This document shows positions 25,201-32,662 of a stretch of DNA of 64,000 nucleotides, one piece after another (within the stretch, counting starts at the first letter, position 1; each line of letters starts with the position of its first letter). The notes below the pieces were generated by a model, which was given only the letters and a program-made list of their open reading frames with translations, searched no databases and was not told the DNA's origin. A program made the translations under genes and the position numbers. Origin of the DNA: Niveispirillum cyanobacteriorum (GTDB lineage: Bacteria; Pseudomonadota; Alphaproteobacteria; Azospirillales; Azospirillaceae); NCBI RefSeq assembly GCF_002868735.1, contig NZ_CP025612.1, forward strand, positions 992,001 through 1,056,000, in the 5' to 3' direction.

Positions 25201-26184
25201 TCAGGCCTTTTCCGTCGACCAGTACATGAAGCCCATACCTTCGCCCGTGCCGGCGGCCGTGCGGAAGGACGGGACGTAATCAACCAGGGTCATCTTGGCG
25301 CCTGCATCCTCCAGTGCCTTTAGGACGGAGACATAGAGTTTGATCTCCGACGTCCCCGACTGGTAGGAGCGCTCATCAACATTGCCCAGCCCCTCATAAT
25401 CGTAGCGGGCCAACATATCGATGATGCGGCGGTCAAACTCCTCGTCACAGACGAAGTGGGAGAGACCGCCCGACGCAATGATCGCCACCCGTGCGTCACT
25501 TTTCCAGGCCTTGACGGCCCGCAGCAGCGCCTCACCGAAGGCGATACAGCGCTTCATCGGCGGCTGTGTCGGCTCGTAGAAGCAGTTCATCAGGATCGGC
25601 ACATTGGGCGGCGGGTTGTCGCCCATGATCTGGTGATACACGAAGCTGTAGGCGTGCGGCACGATGGGGGCCGGCGGCTTCATCCAGACATTGTCCGGCC
25701 ATTCAAACAGGTCAGCAATATCGAAGCCATCAGCCTCCAGCGACTTGATCAGATGGGTGGCCAGTTCCGGGTGGCATTTATGTGTGACCGCATGGTCAGG
25801 GGCGTAGACGGCGCGCTGCGGCGGGCCGTTGAACGCCTCCTCCCCGGAATAGATCGCGATAGAGGGGGAAATATGGGTAAAGATCTCCTTTTGATCCTTG
25901 CCCAGGATGATGGCCACGTCGACATTCGCCGCCTCATAGGCGCGGCGCATTTCGGCCAGGGCGGCGGCATTACGGGCCGCACGGGCCGTACGCTCCTCGA
26001 TCGTCAGGAACGGTGCGAAGGCGGCTTTGCGCTCCGCTTCCAGCTCGGGATAGGTCCAGGTGCGGTTGCGGTACCAGAGCTTGGGATTGTTGCGATCCCG
26101 CTCACCATTGTTCAGCCAGTCCTCCGGCGCCTGACCCAGCATACCGCTGTGGGGCACCGCCATTCCGAAGACGATCTTGGCCAT
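25201..26184 (-). CDS. LigB-type (class III) extradiol dioxygenase, single-component
   Basis: 327 aa. The N-terminal MAKIVFGMAVPHSG carries a histidine at position 12, matching the first iron ligand of LigB. VDVAIILGKDQKEIF corresponds to the conserved DQ-E loop, and IIASGGLSHFVCDEEFD is the C-terminal catalytic region. No LigA-like alpha subunit gene is adjacent, and the protein is longer than LigB (302 aa), so it resembles single-component gallate or 3-O-methylgallate dioxygenases (DesB/DesZ-like). It should open a catechol- or gallate-type ring with Fe(II). GGGAGG precedes the ATG. It lies between an MFS gene and the interrupted aldolase gene. The substrate is inferred from the LigJ neighbour. 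Confidence 0.82.
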   Translation of the reverse strand: MAKIVFGMAVPHSGMLGQAPEDWLNNGERDRNNPKLWYRNRTWTYPELEAERKAAFAPFLTIEERTARAARNAAALAEMRRAYEAANVDVAIILGKDQKEIFTHISPSIAIYSGEEAFNGPPQRAVYAPDHAVTHKCHPELATHLIKSLEADGFDIADLFEWPDNVWMKPPAPIVPHAYSFVYHQIMGDNPPPNVPILMNCFYEPTQPPMKRCIAFGEALLRAVKAWKSDARVAIIASGGLSHFVCDEEFDRRIIDMLARYDYEGLGNVDERSYQSGTSEIKLYVSVLKALEDAGAKMTLVDYVPSFRTAAGTGEGMGFMYWSTEKA

Positions 26185-26200
26185 CTTATCCTCCCATCAT

Positions 26201-26228
26201 TCGATCAATTGGATTCGATCAATTGGAT
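26201..26228. repeat. exact 14-bp tandem duplication at the MFS stop codon
   Basis: TCGATCAATTGGAT is present twice head to tail (26201-26214 and 26215-26228). The second copy contains the stop codon of the MFS gene and the first copy offers the same bases again, so it looks like a small slippage duplication in the MFS-dioxygenase spacer. Confidence 0.9.
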
Positions 26229-27505
26229 GCCGGCAGTTTCGGCGCGTATTTCGGGCGCAGCAGGACGACGGTGGTCACCGCGCCGATGATTAGGAAAACC
26301 AGGATGACCTGCATGGGCAGGGCATAGGAGCCGCTGACCTGCAACAGCCATCCCGACAGGCTGGCCGCCACACCGCCCGACAGGCTGGTCGCCACCTGCT
26401 GGACACCGGTCGCCAGTCCTACAGCCGGGGCCGGGATCAGGGTCAGGCGGCAAAGTGCCAGGTTATTGGCGGTGGCCAGCCCCAGGAAGGACAGCGAGGT
26501 GACATTCCAGAACAAGGCCGCTTGAAGACTGTCCGCTGTCACACCCAGCAAGACGGTGCAGGCGCCCAGAAAGCCGGCGATGACAAAGGCCTTGCGGACA
26601 AACACGGGGTCCTTGCCACGGGCAATGATCCGGTCCGCCGCCCAACCGGCGATAGCAGCCACGATGGCGATGCCAGCAAAGCTGAAGAAGGTATAGAGGC
26701 TGCTTTCCTTCAGTGAAAGACCACGCTCCTCCACCAGATAGGCCGGCATCCAACTCATGCAGTAGAAGGTGAAATAGCCGTAGCAGAAATTCACGATCAT
26801 CGTGCCCCAGATTAGGGGGCTGACAATGATTGTGCGGAACGACACAACCGAGGCCCGGCGCCGGATTTCTGGCATTTCCGACTTTTTCGGCAAATCGCTT
26901 TTGACCAGAAACATCCAGGGCACCAGCCAGACCAGACCCACCAGACCGGTGATGATGAACATGGCCTGCCAGGAATGATGCACGATCAACCAGGCAGCAA
27001 CGGGCGCGCCGATGGCGGGGCCGAACTTGTTGCCCATCGCGAAAATACCAACGGCGGTGCCGTTCTGCCCTTCCTTGAAATTGTTGCGGATCCAGCGGTA
27101 GCTGGCGGGCATCACCACGGCTTCGGCCGCACCGACAATGACGCGCATGATCATCAGCCCCACGAAGGCCGACATCATCCCGGTCAGCGCCGTGGCCACG
27201 CACCAGAGGATGAAGCAGAGCGTATAGGGCGTTTTTACCCCGTACCGGTCCACGACCCAGCCCATGGGGATTTGGATCAGCCCATAGGACCAGAAGAAGG
27301 CGGCATTCACCCAGCCGCGCCCCGTATCCGACAGGTCGAAATGCCGGACAAATTCGGCATCTGCGACGGCGGAGGAAATGCTGGTCCGGTCGACGAAGGC
27401 GATCAGCACTCCCAGCGCCAGCAGCAGCAGAGCCGTCCAGCGCTTGAACGCCACCTGACGGTCAGTGAGAACGGGGCTGAAAGCGCCCGTATCCGTGCTG
27501 GCCAT
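26219..27505 (-). CDS. MFS transporter, anion:cation symporter type
   Basis: About 428 aa, 12 membrane spans. FVDRTSISSAV in TM1 and GWVVDRYGVKTPY in loop 2-3 match the ACS family (phthalate, 4-hydroxybenzoate-like and sugar-acid carriers). The start at 27505 has GGGAGGAACC before ATG; longer in-frame starts upstream have no ribosome site and would run into the preceding gene. It is embedded in the catabolic block, 31 bases after the LigI-like gene, so it probably imports the aromatic or oxo-acid substrate. A paralogue lies at 10.4-11.7 kb. Confidence 0.92.
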   Translation of the reverse strand: MASTDTGAFSPVLTDRQVAFKRWTALLLLALGVLIAFVDRTSISSAVADAEFVRHFDLSDTGRGWVNAAFFWSYGLIQIPMGWVVDRYGVKTPYTLCFILWCVATALTGMMSAFVGLMIMRVIVGAAEAVVMPASYRWIRNNFKEGQNGTAVGIFAMGNKFGPAIGAPVAAWLIVHHSWQAMFIITGLVGLVWLVPWMFLVKSDLPKKSEMPEIRRRASVVSFRTIIVSPLIWGTMIVNFCYGYFTFYCMSWMPAYLVEERGLSLKESSLYTFFSFAGIAIVAAIAGWAADRIIARGKDPVFVRKAFVIAGFLGACTVLLGVTADSLQAALFWNVTSLSFLGLATANNLALCRLTLIPAPAVGLATGVQQVATSLSGGVAASLSGWLLQVSGSYALPMQVILVFLIIGAVTTVVLLRPKYAPKLPASN

Positions 27506-27536
27506 GGTTCCTCCCATTATGAATGTTCTGGTGATG

Positions 27537-28385
27537 TCAATCGGCCAGCGTCGGATACAGCTTCGCCGCCGTACGGCCGAAGATCCAGGCGCGGTCCGCA
27601 CTGGTCAGGCAGGCCAGTCCGGCTTCAGCTTCCGCCTTGATCTCCGCCAGCGTGCCGGGCGAGGTGGGGAAGTTGGAACCCCAGGCCAGACGGTCGGCAC
27701 CGAATGCCGCCACCACTTTGGGGAAGAAGGTCTCGGCGCTGGCCTTGCCCTTCTTCACGTCGCCGAAGATACGCGGGGTCAGCTTCAGGTAGATGTTGGG
27801 CAGGGCCGCCAATTCGAACAGGCTCGCCGCATTGGCATAGGGTGGGCCGTCCAGCACGTCGGGCCGTCCCAGATGGTCCATGATAATGGCAACATTGGCA
27901 AAACGCTTGGCCAGCATGGTTACCTGCGGCAGACCAATGGGCCCCGTCTGAATGCACATGGGCAGCTCCAGTTCGCCCAGCAGGTCCCAGGCCTTGAAGG
28001 CCCGCGGATCTTCCAGTTCGGACGGATCGAAATCCTTGGTGGAGCCGCCGGTGAAAACCCGCAGCCCCTTCAACCCTTTGCCAGCCCAGGACCGGATGAC
28101 GTCACAGGCATCATCGGCAACCATGTCCACAGAACCCACGGCAACAAGGCGATCCGCGTACTGGTTGCAGCCATCGACAACATAGGAATTGTCGAAGCCG
28201 TAAGTGGTGGAGGAATGGACCACGGCGGCCTTGGCCACACCAGCCTCATCCATGGCTGCGATCAGGCTTTCCACCGTGTTCGGCCGTTCCTGCGACCAGT
28301 CAGACCGCTTGCCGAACAAAGGGGCCGGCGGGTATCGCTTCTCATCATCCGAAATGATGTGGGGATGGATATCGAAATATTGCAT
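27537..28385 (-). CDS. amidohydrolase_2 family metal-dependent hydrolase, LigI-like
   Basis: 282 aa TIM-barrel protein. FDIHPHIISDD has the N-terminal HxH metal motif, MDHLGRPDVLDGP the third histidine region, and LAWGSNFPTSPG the place of the usual GTDWPH motif, here with Ser-Asn instead of Thr-Asp. LigI hydrolyses 2-pyrone-4,6-dicarboxylate in protocatechuate 4,5-cleavage and has similar length (about 293 aa). The altered Asp position and the neighbouring LigJ suggest a lactone or pyrone hydrolase with shifted substrate. GGGAGGAACCAGGAC precedes the ATG. It lies 22 bases after the LigJ gene. Confidence 0.78.
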   Translation of the reverse strand: MQYFDIHPHIISDDEKRYPPAPLFGKRSDWSQERPNTVESLIAAMDEAGVAKAAVVHSSTTYGFDNSYVVDGCNQYADRLVAVGSVDMVADDACDVIRSWAGKGLKGLRVFTGGSTKDFDPSELEDPRAFKAWDLLGELELPMCIQTGPIGLPQVTMLAKRFANVAIIMDHLGRPDVLDGPPYANAASLFELAALPNIYLKLTPRIFGDVKKGKASAETFFPKVVAAFGADRLAWGSNFPTSPGTLAEIKAEAEAGLACLTSADRAWIFGRTAAKLYPTLAD

Positions 28386-28407
28386 GTCCTGGTTCCTCCC
28401 GGCGGGC

Positions 28408-29433
28408 TTAGAGGCGGCGCGCCTTCAACAGCGCGTCGAGGCGTGGATAGACGCGCCGTGCATTGCCTTCGAAAATCGCGTGACGGTCGGCGTCGCTCAG
28501 GTCCGGGCAGGCGTCGACATAGCGCTTGGTATCGTCGAAATACTGGTCGGTATTCGGGTCCTTGCCACGCACCGCACCAATCATCTCGGAACCGAATAGA
28601 ACATTGCTGGATGGCACGACCGTGGTCAGTAACTGCACGCCTGGATGGTGGTAGACGCAGGTGTCGAAGAAGACATTGTTCAACAGCCCTTCCAGCGGCC
28701 GCTTCGCAATCTCCAACGACATGCCGCGATAGCGGCCCCAGTGATAGGGCACAGCCCCGCCCCCATGCGGGATGATGAAGCGCAGGGTCGGGAAATCCTT
28801 GAACAGGTCCGCCTGCAAAAGCTGCATGAAGACCGACGTGTCGGCGTTCAGGTAATGGGCACCGGTGCCATGAAAGTTCGGATTGCAAGACGCTGCCACA
28901 TGGATCATGGCCGGCACGTCCAGTTCGCACAGAACCTCATACAGTGGGTACCATTCCCGGTCGGTCATGGGCTTGCCGGTCCAATAGCCGCCCGTGGGAT
29001 CGGGGTTCAGGTTGCAGCCGACAAAGCCCATCTGCTCCACACAGCGGCGCAGTTCAGGGATGGAGTTCTTCGGCGGGGCTAGCGGCGATTGCGGCAACTG
29101 GCAGACCGGCACGAAATTGTCCGGATAAATGTCGCAGACCCGTCGCACCAGATTATTCGACACCTCAGCCCATTCCAGGCTGGTACGCTCATTACCCAGA
29201 TGGTGGCTCATCAGCCCCGCGATGGGAGAGAACAGGGTCAGATCGCTTCCGCGTTCCTTCTGCAGGCGCAACTGTCCACCGCCCACGCCTTCATGGATCT
29301 GCTCGTCCGTGACGATACAGTCAGCGATCTTGGGGGCATTCACCGGATCGTCGGCGAATTCCACCTGACGCGACCGCCAGTCGCGGAAGGACTGGGGCAC
29401 CGTGGTGAAATGGCCATGGCAATCGATGATCAT
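28408..29433 (-). CDS. ligJ: 4-oxalomesaconate hydratase, LigJ type
   Basis: 341 aa, equal to LigJ of Sphingobium. It shows LigJ-specific stretches such as MIIDCHGHFTT (HxH metal site), ERGSDLTLFSP, NLNPDPTGGYWT, TGAHYLNADTSVFMQ, IPHGGGAVPYHWGR, FASEMIGAVRG-like FGSEMIGAVRG and EGNARRVYPRLDALLKA. It adds water to 4-oxalomesaconate to give 4-carboxy-4-hydroxy-2-oxoadipate, the shared step of protocatechuate 4,5-cleavage and gallate degradation. AAGGAG precedes the ATG. A terminator-like hairpin upstream (29575-29601) means this gene may have its own promoter at 29434-29570. This is the most secure functional anchor of the catabolic block. Confidence 0.93.
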   Translation of the reverse strand: MIIDCHGHFTTVPQSFRDWRSRQVEFADDPVNAPKIADCIVTDEQIHEGVGGGQLRLQKERGSDLTLFSPIAGLMSHHLGNERTSLEWAEVSNNLVRRVCDIYPDNFVPVCQLPQSPLAPPKNSIPELRRCVEQMGFVGCNLNPDPTGGYWTGKPMTDREWYPLYEVLCELDVPAMIHVAASCNPNFHGTGAHYLNADTSVFMQLLQADLFKDFPTLRFIIPHGGGAVPYHWGRYRGMSLEIAKRPLEGLLNNVFFDTCVYHHPGVQLLTTVVPSSNVLFGSEMIGAVRGKDPNTDQYFDDTKRYVDACPDLSDADRHAIFEGNARRVYPRLDALLKARRL

Positions 29434-29574
29434 GGGAACTCCTTGATTTCCAGCACGGGCACGAAGCGGACCAAGTCATTTGCAATCAATCAGATAGTGA
29501 GGCGGACCGGCCGCCGCACATTGATATTGGCCTCTGCCGTATAAGACCTGTCGTGCGGTGTTTCCGGGAAAAGC

Positions 29575-29601
29575 GGGTCCGCCAGCAATGCCGGCGGACC
29601 C
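29575..29601 (-). terminator. hairpin between the Pht5-like gene and ligJ
   Basis: GGGTCCGCC (29575-29583) pairs with GGCGGACCC (29593-29601). In the minus direction the stem is followed by GCTTTTCCC. It may terminate or attenuate transcription coming from the aldehyde dehydrogenase and Pht5-like genes. Confidence 0.6.
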
Positions 29602-29625
29602 AGTGCCAGCCGTTAGGGGCAGGGA

Positions 29626-30600
29626 TCACACCTTGGCCGGATCGAAGAACAGTTCGTCGATGGACATACGCCGCGGGGTCAGCCCTTGCTTAAAGGCCGT
29701 TTCCTCCAGCGCCTGGATGGTCTTGATGTTGGCGTCGATGCCATAGGGCAGCGGGTCATTGCCCACCAACTGCTGAAGCTTGCGGTAGCGCTTGTCGGAT
29801 GCCGTATTGGCCTCGCCACTGTTCAGCTTGGAAAGCCAGCCCTGCTTGGCCTCGTCGAACGCCTCATAGATGGCCTTGGCCACCCAGGGGTTCTCCTTCA
29901 ACACGCTTTCACGGACCACGATGGTGCCATGCATGGGATAGACGCCGCTGCGGCGGTAATAATCCCATTCCAGTTCCTCAGCGTTGGGCAACAGGTCGGG
30001 ATAATCGACCTCAACTTCCTTCCAGCCGCTGGTGGGATTGCCCGTGCGTCCAACGCCGGCATTGCCAGCAAAGCCCGCAGCTAGGTCGCCGGCCTGGATC
30101 ATGTCGTAAAGCGATCGGCCCGCCGGCACATGCTCGACATTGGCCGGCAGCTTCAACTGGGTCACATGCTCCTCGTCATCCACGACCCAGGTAACCTTAG
30201 AGCAGTCGACACCCAGATCTTCCATAAGGGCCTGGCGCGTCCAAGCGCCGGTGGTGACGGAGTAGGCGCGCACACCAACCTTGCGGCCCTCCAGATCCTT
30301 GGGCTCCCGGATGCCGGCATCGGGGCGAACCAGCAGGCCAGAATGGTGGAATTTGCGCAGTACAAAGATCGGCAGGGCCACAAAAGGCGCACCATAGGCA
30401 CGCGCAATGATGTAGGTGGTGGGTGCCAATTCGCACACATCAAATTCCACATCGCGCACCATGCGGCGAAACGCGGCGATCTGCGGATGGATGGTCAGAT
30501 AGTTGCCATCCACCCCGTCAACCTGGATGGACCCGTTGCGCACGGCGGAGGTGTGCGGCATTTCGGCGACGGCAAAAGTCAGCGGCAGTTTCTTGGTCAC
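29626..30600 (-). CDS. 4,5-dihydroxyphthalate decarboxylase-like protein (Pht5 family, first copy)
   Basis: About 324 aa from the GTG at 30600, chosen because AAGGGAGTG lies just upstream and the resulting MTKKLPLTFAVAEM aligns with the start of Pht5. An in-frame start at 30633 would add 11 residues. Family features: FDVCELAPTTYI, LEGRKVGVRAYSVTTGAWTR, YYRRSGVYPMHGTIVVRE, NPWVAKAIYEAFDEAK and RRMSIDELFF. Pht5 removes one carboxyl from 4,5-dihydroxyphthalate; this enzyme probably decarboxylates a related hydroxylated aromatic acid to feed the ring-cleavage genes. No signal peptide is seen. It follows the dehydrogenase gene with a 123-base gap. Confidence 0.8.
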   Translation of the reverse strand: MTKKLPLTFAVAEMPHTSAVRNGSIQVDGVDGNYLTIHPQIAAFRRMVRDVEFDVCELAPTTYIIARAYGAPFVALPIFVLRKFHHSGLLVRPDAGIREPKDLEGRKVGVRAYSVTTGAWTRQALMEDLGVDCSKVTWVVDDEEHVTQLKLPANVEHVPAGRSLYDMIQAGDLAAGFAGNAGVGRTGNPTSGWKEVEVDYPDLLPNAEELEWDYYRRSGVYPMHGTIVVRESVLKENPWVAKAIYEAFDEAKQGWLSKLNSGEANTASDKRYRKLQQLVGNDPLPYGIDANIKTIQALEETAFKQGLTPRRMSIDELFFDPAKV

Positions 30601-30723
30601 GGGTTCCACTCCCTTAAGCATGGGTATGATCACTTCGGATTTCTTGACGCCATTGTCGCGCCCATTGGGGGGCGGGCGTCAATTCACCGGGCAGAGTTCC
30701 TGTCGTGCCCGGCGCGTTTTCAA

Positions 30724-32283
30724 TCAGCGGCAGGTGCGCGGAAGGTTCAGCGGGTTGGCGTCGCGCAACTCCGCGGGCAGCAGAGTGTCCGGCGTGTTCT
30801 GGTAACAGACGGGCCGCAGGAAGCGTGCGATGGCCAGCGACCCAACAGATGTTGTCCGTACATCGCTGGTGGCCGGGAACGGTCCGCCATGCACCATGGC
30901 GTCACAGACCTCCACCCCTGTGCCAAACCCATCGAAAAGAATGCGCCCGGCCTTACGTTCCACAAGCGGCAGCAGCCAGGCTGCCTGTGCCTGATCATCG
31001 GCCCCCTCGGCATGAATGGCGACGGTCAACTGCCCTTCCAGGGCGGCCAGCACGGTGCGCAATTCCACGGCATCCCGGCAGCGGACCAGCAAAGAACAGG
31101 CACCAAACACCTCTTCATGCAACTCTGGATGGGCCAGGAAGTCGCGCGCCGAGACCGTGAACAGTGCCGTTTGGCAGACCCAGCCATCGCCAGACACCCC
31201 CTGGGCCAACGGCGTCACGGCCGGATGGGAGGCCAGACGGCGCACACCCGCGCAATAGGCACGATGGATGCCCCGGTTCAACATGGTGGCGGGCGTGGTG
31301 GCGCGGATTGCTGCTGCTGCGCTAGACACGAAACTGTCCAGCCCCTGGCCCTCTACGGCCAGAAGTAGGCCGGGATTGGTACAGAACTGCCCTGCCCCCA
31401 ACGTGAGGGCGGCGGCAAAGGCCTTGCCGATGGCCTCGCCCCGCTGCTCCAAAGCCCCCGACAGCAACAGCACTGGGTTGATAGAGCTCATTTCGGCATA
31501 AACAGGAATTGGCTGCGGACGGGCCTGGGCAATCGCGATCAGCGCTGTCCCCCCCGCTCGTGACCCCGTAAAGCCCACGGCCTGGATGCGCGGATCGGCG
31601 ACCAGTCCGGCCCCGATATCCGCCCCATTGCCGAACAGCATGGAGAAGACCCCATCGGGCAGGCCACACGCCGCCGCAGCCCGGGCCACGGCCTTGGCCA
31701 CCAGTTCGGATGTACCGGGATGGGATGAATGCGCCTTCACGACCACCGGACAGCCAGCGGCCAGGGCCGACGCCGTGTCGCCACCGGCCACCGAAAAGGC
31801 CAGCGGGAAATTCGAAGCGCCAAAGACGGCAACGGGCCCGACCGGCACCATCGACAGGCGGATGTCAGGCCGGGGTGGGGTGCGGTCCGGCAGGGCCTTG
31901 TTGACCCGTATATCCAGATAAGCGCCTTCCCGCAGCACACGGCCAAACAGACGAAGCTGGTTCATCGTGCGAGCCAGCTCACCCTCCAGCCGGGGGCGCG
32001 GCAGGCCGGTCTCCGCCATGGCGCGTTCTACAATGGCGTTCGCATCGGCGGCCAGTTCCTCCGCGATCCGGTCCAGAAACAGGGCGCGGTCGGCGGGACC
32101 CAGGGCACGAAACGGCGCCAAGGCATCATCGGCCGCGGCACAGGCACGCTCCAGATCATCCCGTGTCGCGGTCGGAAAATCAGGAGCGATGGCCGAACCC
32201 GTCGCGGGGTTGCTGGCCGCGAATGGTGCCCCCTCGCCCCGCGTCGGACGACCGGCCAGGATCATTTCACCGGATACGGACAT
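30724..32283 (-). CDS. NADP-dependent aldehyde dehydrogenase, 2,5-dioxovalerate (ketoglutarate semialdehyde) type
   Basis: 519 aa, the length of the KGSADH subgroup. The catalytic glutamate is in VYAEMSSINP (E264) and the nucleophile in LGAGQFCTNPGL (C301). VFGASNFPLAFSVAGGDTAS and the C-terminal HGGPFPATSDVRTTSVGS are hallmarks of the alpha-ketoglutarate semialdehyde dehydrogenases of sugar-acid and hydroxyproline catabolism. GGGGAGCGACC precedes the ATG. It is the first gene of the catabolic block, divergent from the LysR gene. Its presence beside LigJ suggests that either an oxo-acid semialdehyde arises in this route, or sugar-acid and aromatic genes are co-regulated. Confidence 0.88.
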   Translation of the reverse strand: MSVSGEMILAGRPTRGEGAPFAASNPATGSAIAPDFPTATRDDLERACAAADDALAPFRALGPADRALFLDRIAEELAADANAIVERAMAETGLPRPRLEGELARTMNQLRLFGRVLREGAYLDIRVNKALPDRTPPRPDIRLSMVPVGPVAVFGASNFPLAFSVAGGDTASALAAGCPVVVKAHSSHPGTSELVAKAVARAAAACGLPDGVFSMLFGNGADIGAGLVADPRIQAVGFTGSRAGGTALIAIAQARPQPIPVYAEMSSINPVLLLSGALEQRGEAIGKAFAAALTLGAGQFCTNPGLLLAVEGQGLDSFVSSAAAAIRATTPATMLNRGIHRAYCAGVRRLASHPAVTPLAQGVSGDGWVCQTALFTVSARDFLAHPELHEEVFGACSLLVRCRDAVELRTVLAALEGQLTVAIHAEGADDQAQAAWLLPLVERKAGRILFDGFGTGVEVCDAMVHGGPFPATSDVRTTSVGSLAIARFLRPVCYQNTPDTLLPAELRDANPLNLPRTCR

Positions 32284-32662
32284 GGTCGCTCCCCTGGGAT
32301 TGTCGTTGCCGTTTACCGGCTCTGGCTTACGCCCGCTTCCATCCCGCAGCCCCCCAGGAAGAGTGAAGGGGGTGATAAGTTTTTTGCAAAGCGTATATGG
32401 CAGCGCGGCAAAAGCAAGGCCCGTTCACCGGATTAGCCGTTACCGGAGAATGCATGTATTTTACGTCGGGAAATTCCACGACATCAAGGAGTTGCCCACT
32501 ATCAATCCTTGGAATTCTGTCATTGCAGGGCGACAAGGAGTTGCCTAGGAACAGGGATGAAAGCACCGTTTACGCCCGCCTCCCAATGCCGCAGCGCAGC
32601 ATCGAAAATGCGTTCCCACCCTATAAGAAATTCAATATGGTGACATTCAGGGAGGACAAAAT
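32284..32662. other. divergent control region between the catabolic block and the LysR gene
   Basis: 379 bases without a convincing gene. It contains the candidate operator at 32368-32385, a 12-bp direct repeat CAAGGAGTTGCC (32485-32496 and 32534-32545), and a possible 31-codon leader frame from the ATG at about 32454 ending at a TAG just after the second repeat, which I do not call as a gene. GGGAGGACAAAAT at the right end is the LysR ribosome site. Confidence 0.45.
32368..32385 (-). promoter_or_regulatory. candidate shared operator motif ahead of the catabolic block
   Basis: On the plus strand GGGGGTGATAAGTTTTTT; toward the dehydrogenase gene it reads AAAAAACTTATCACCCCC, about 85 bases before the start codon. 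Best-preserved copy of the motif that recurs ahead of the TonB receptor, TolB-like and ThDP-enzyme genes. Confidence 0.5.

Noticed and set aside
32454-32549. 31-codon leader peptide upstream of the LysR gene
   Set aside because: No ribosome site or recognisable sequence; start and stop may be accidental.
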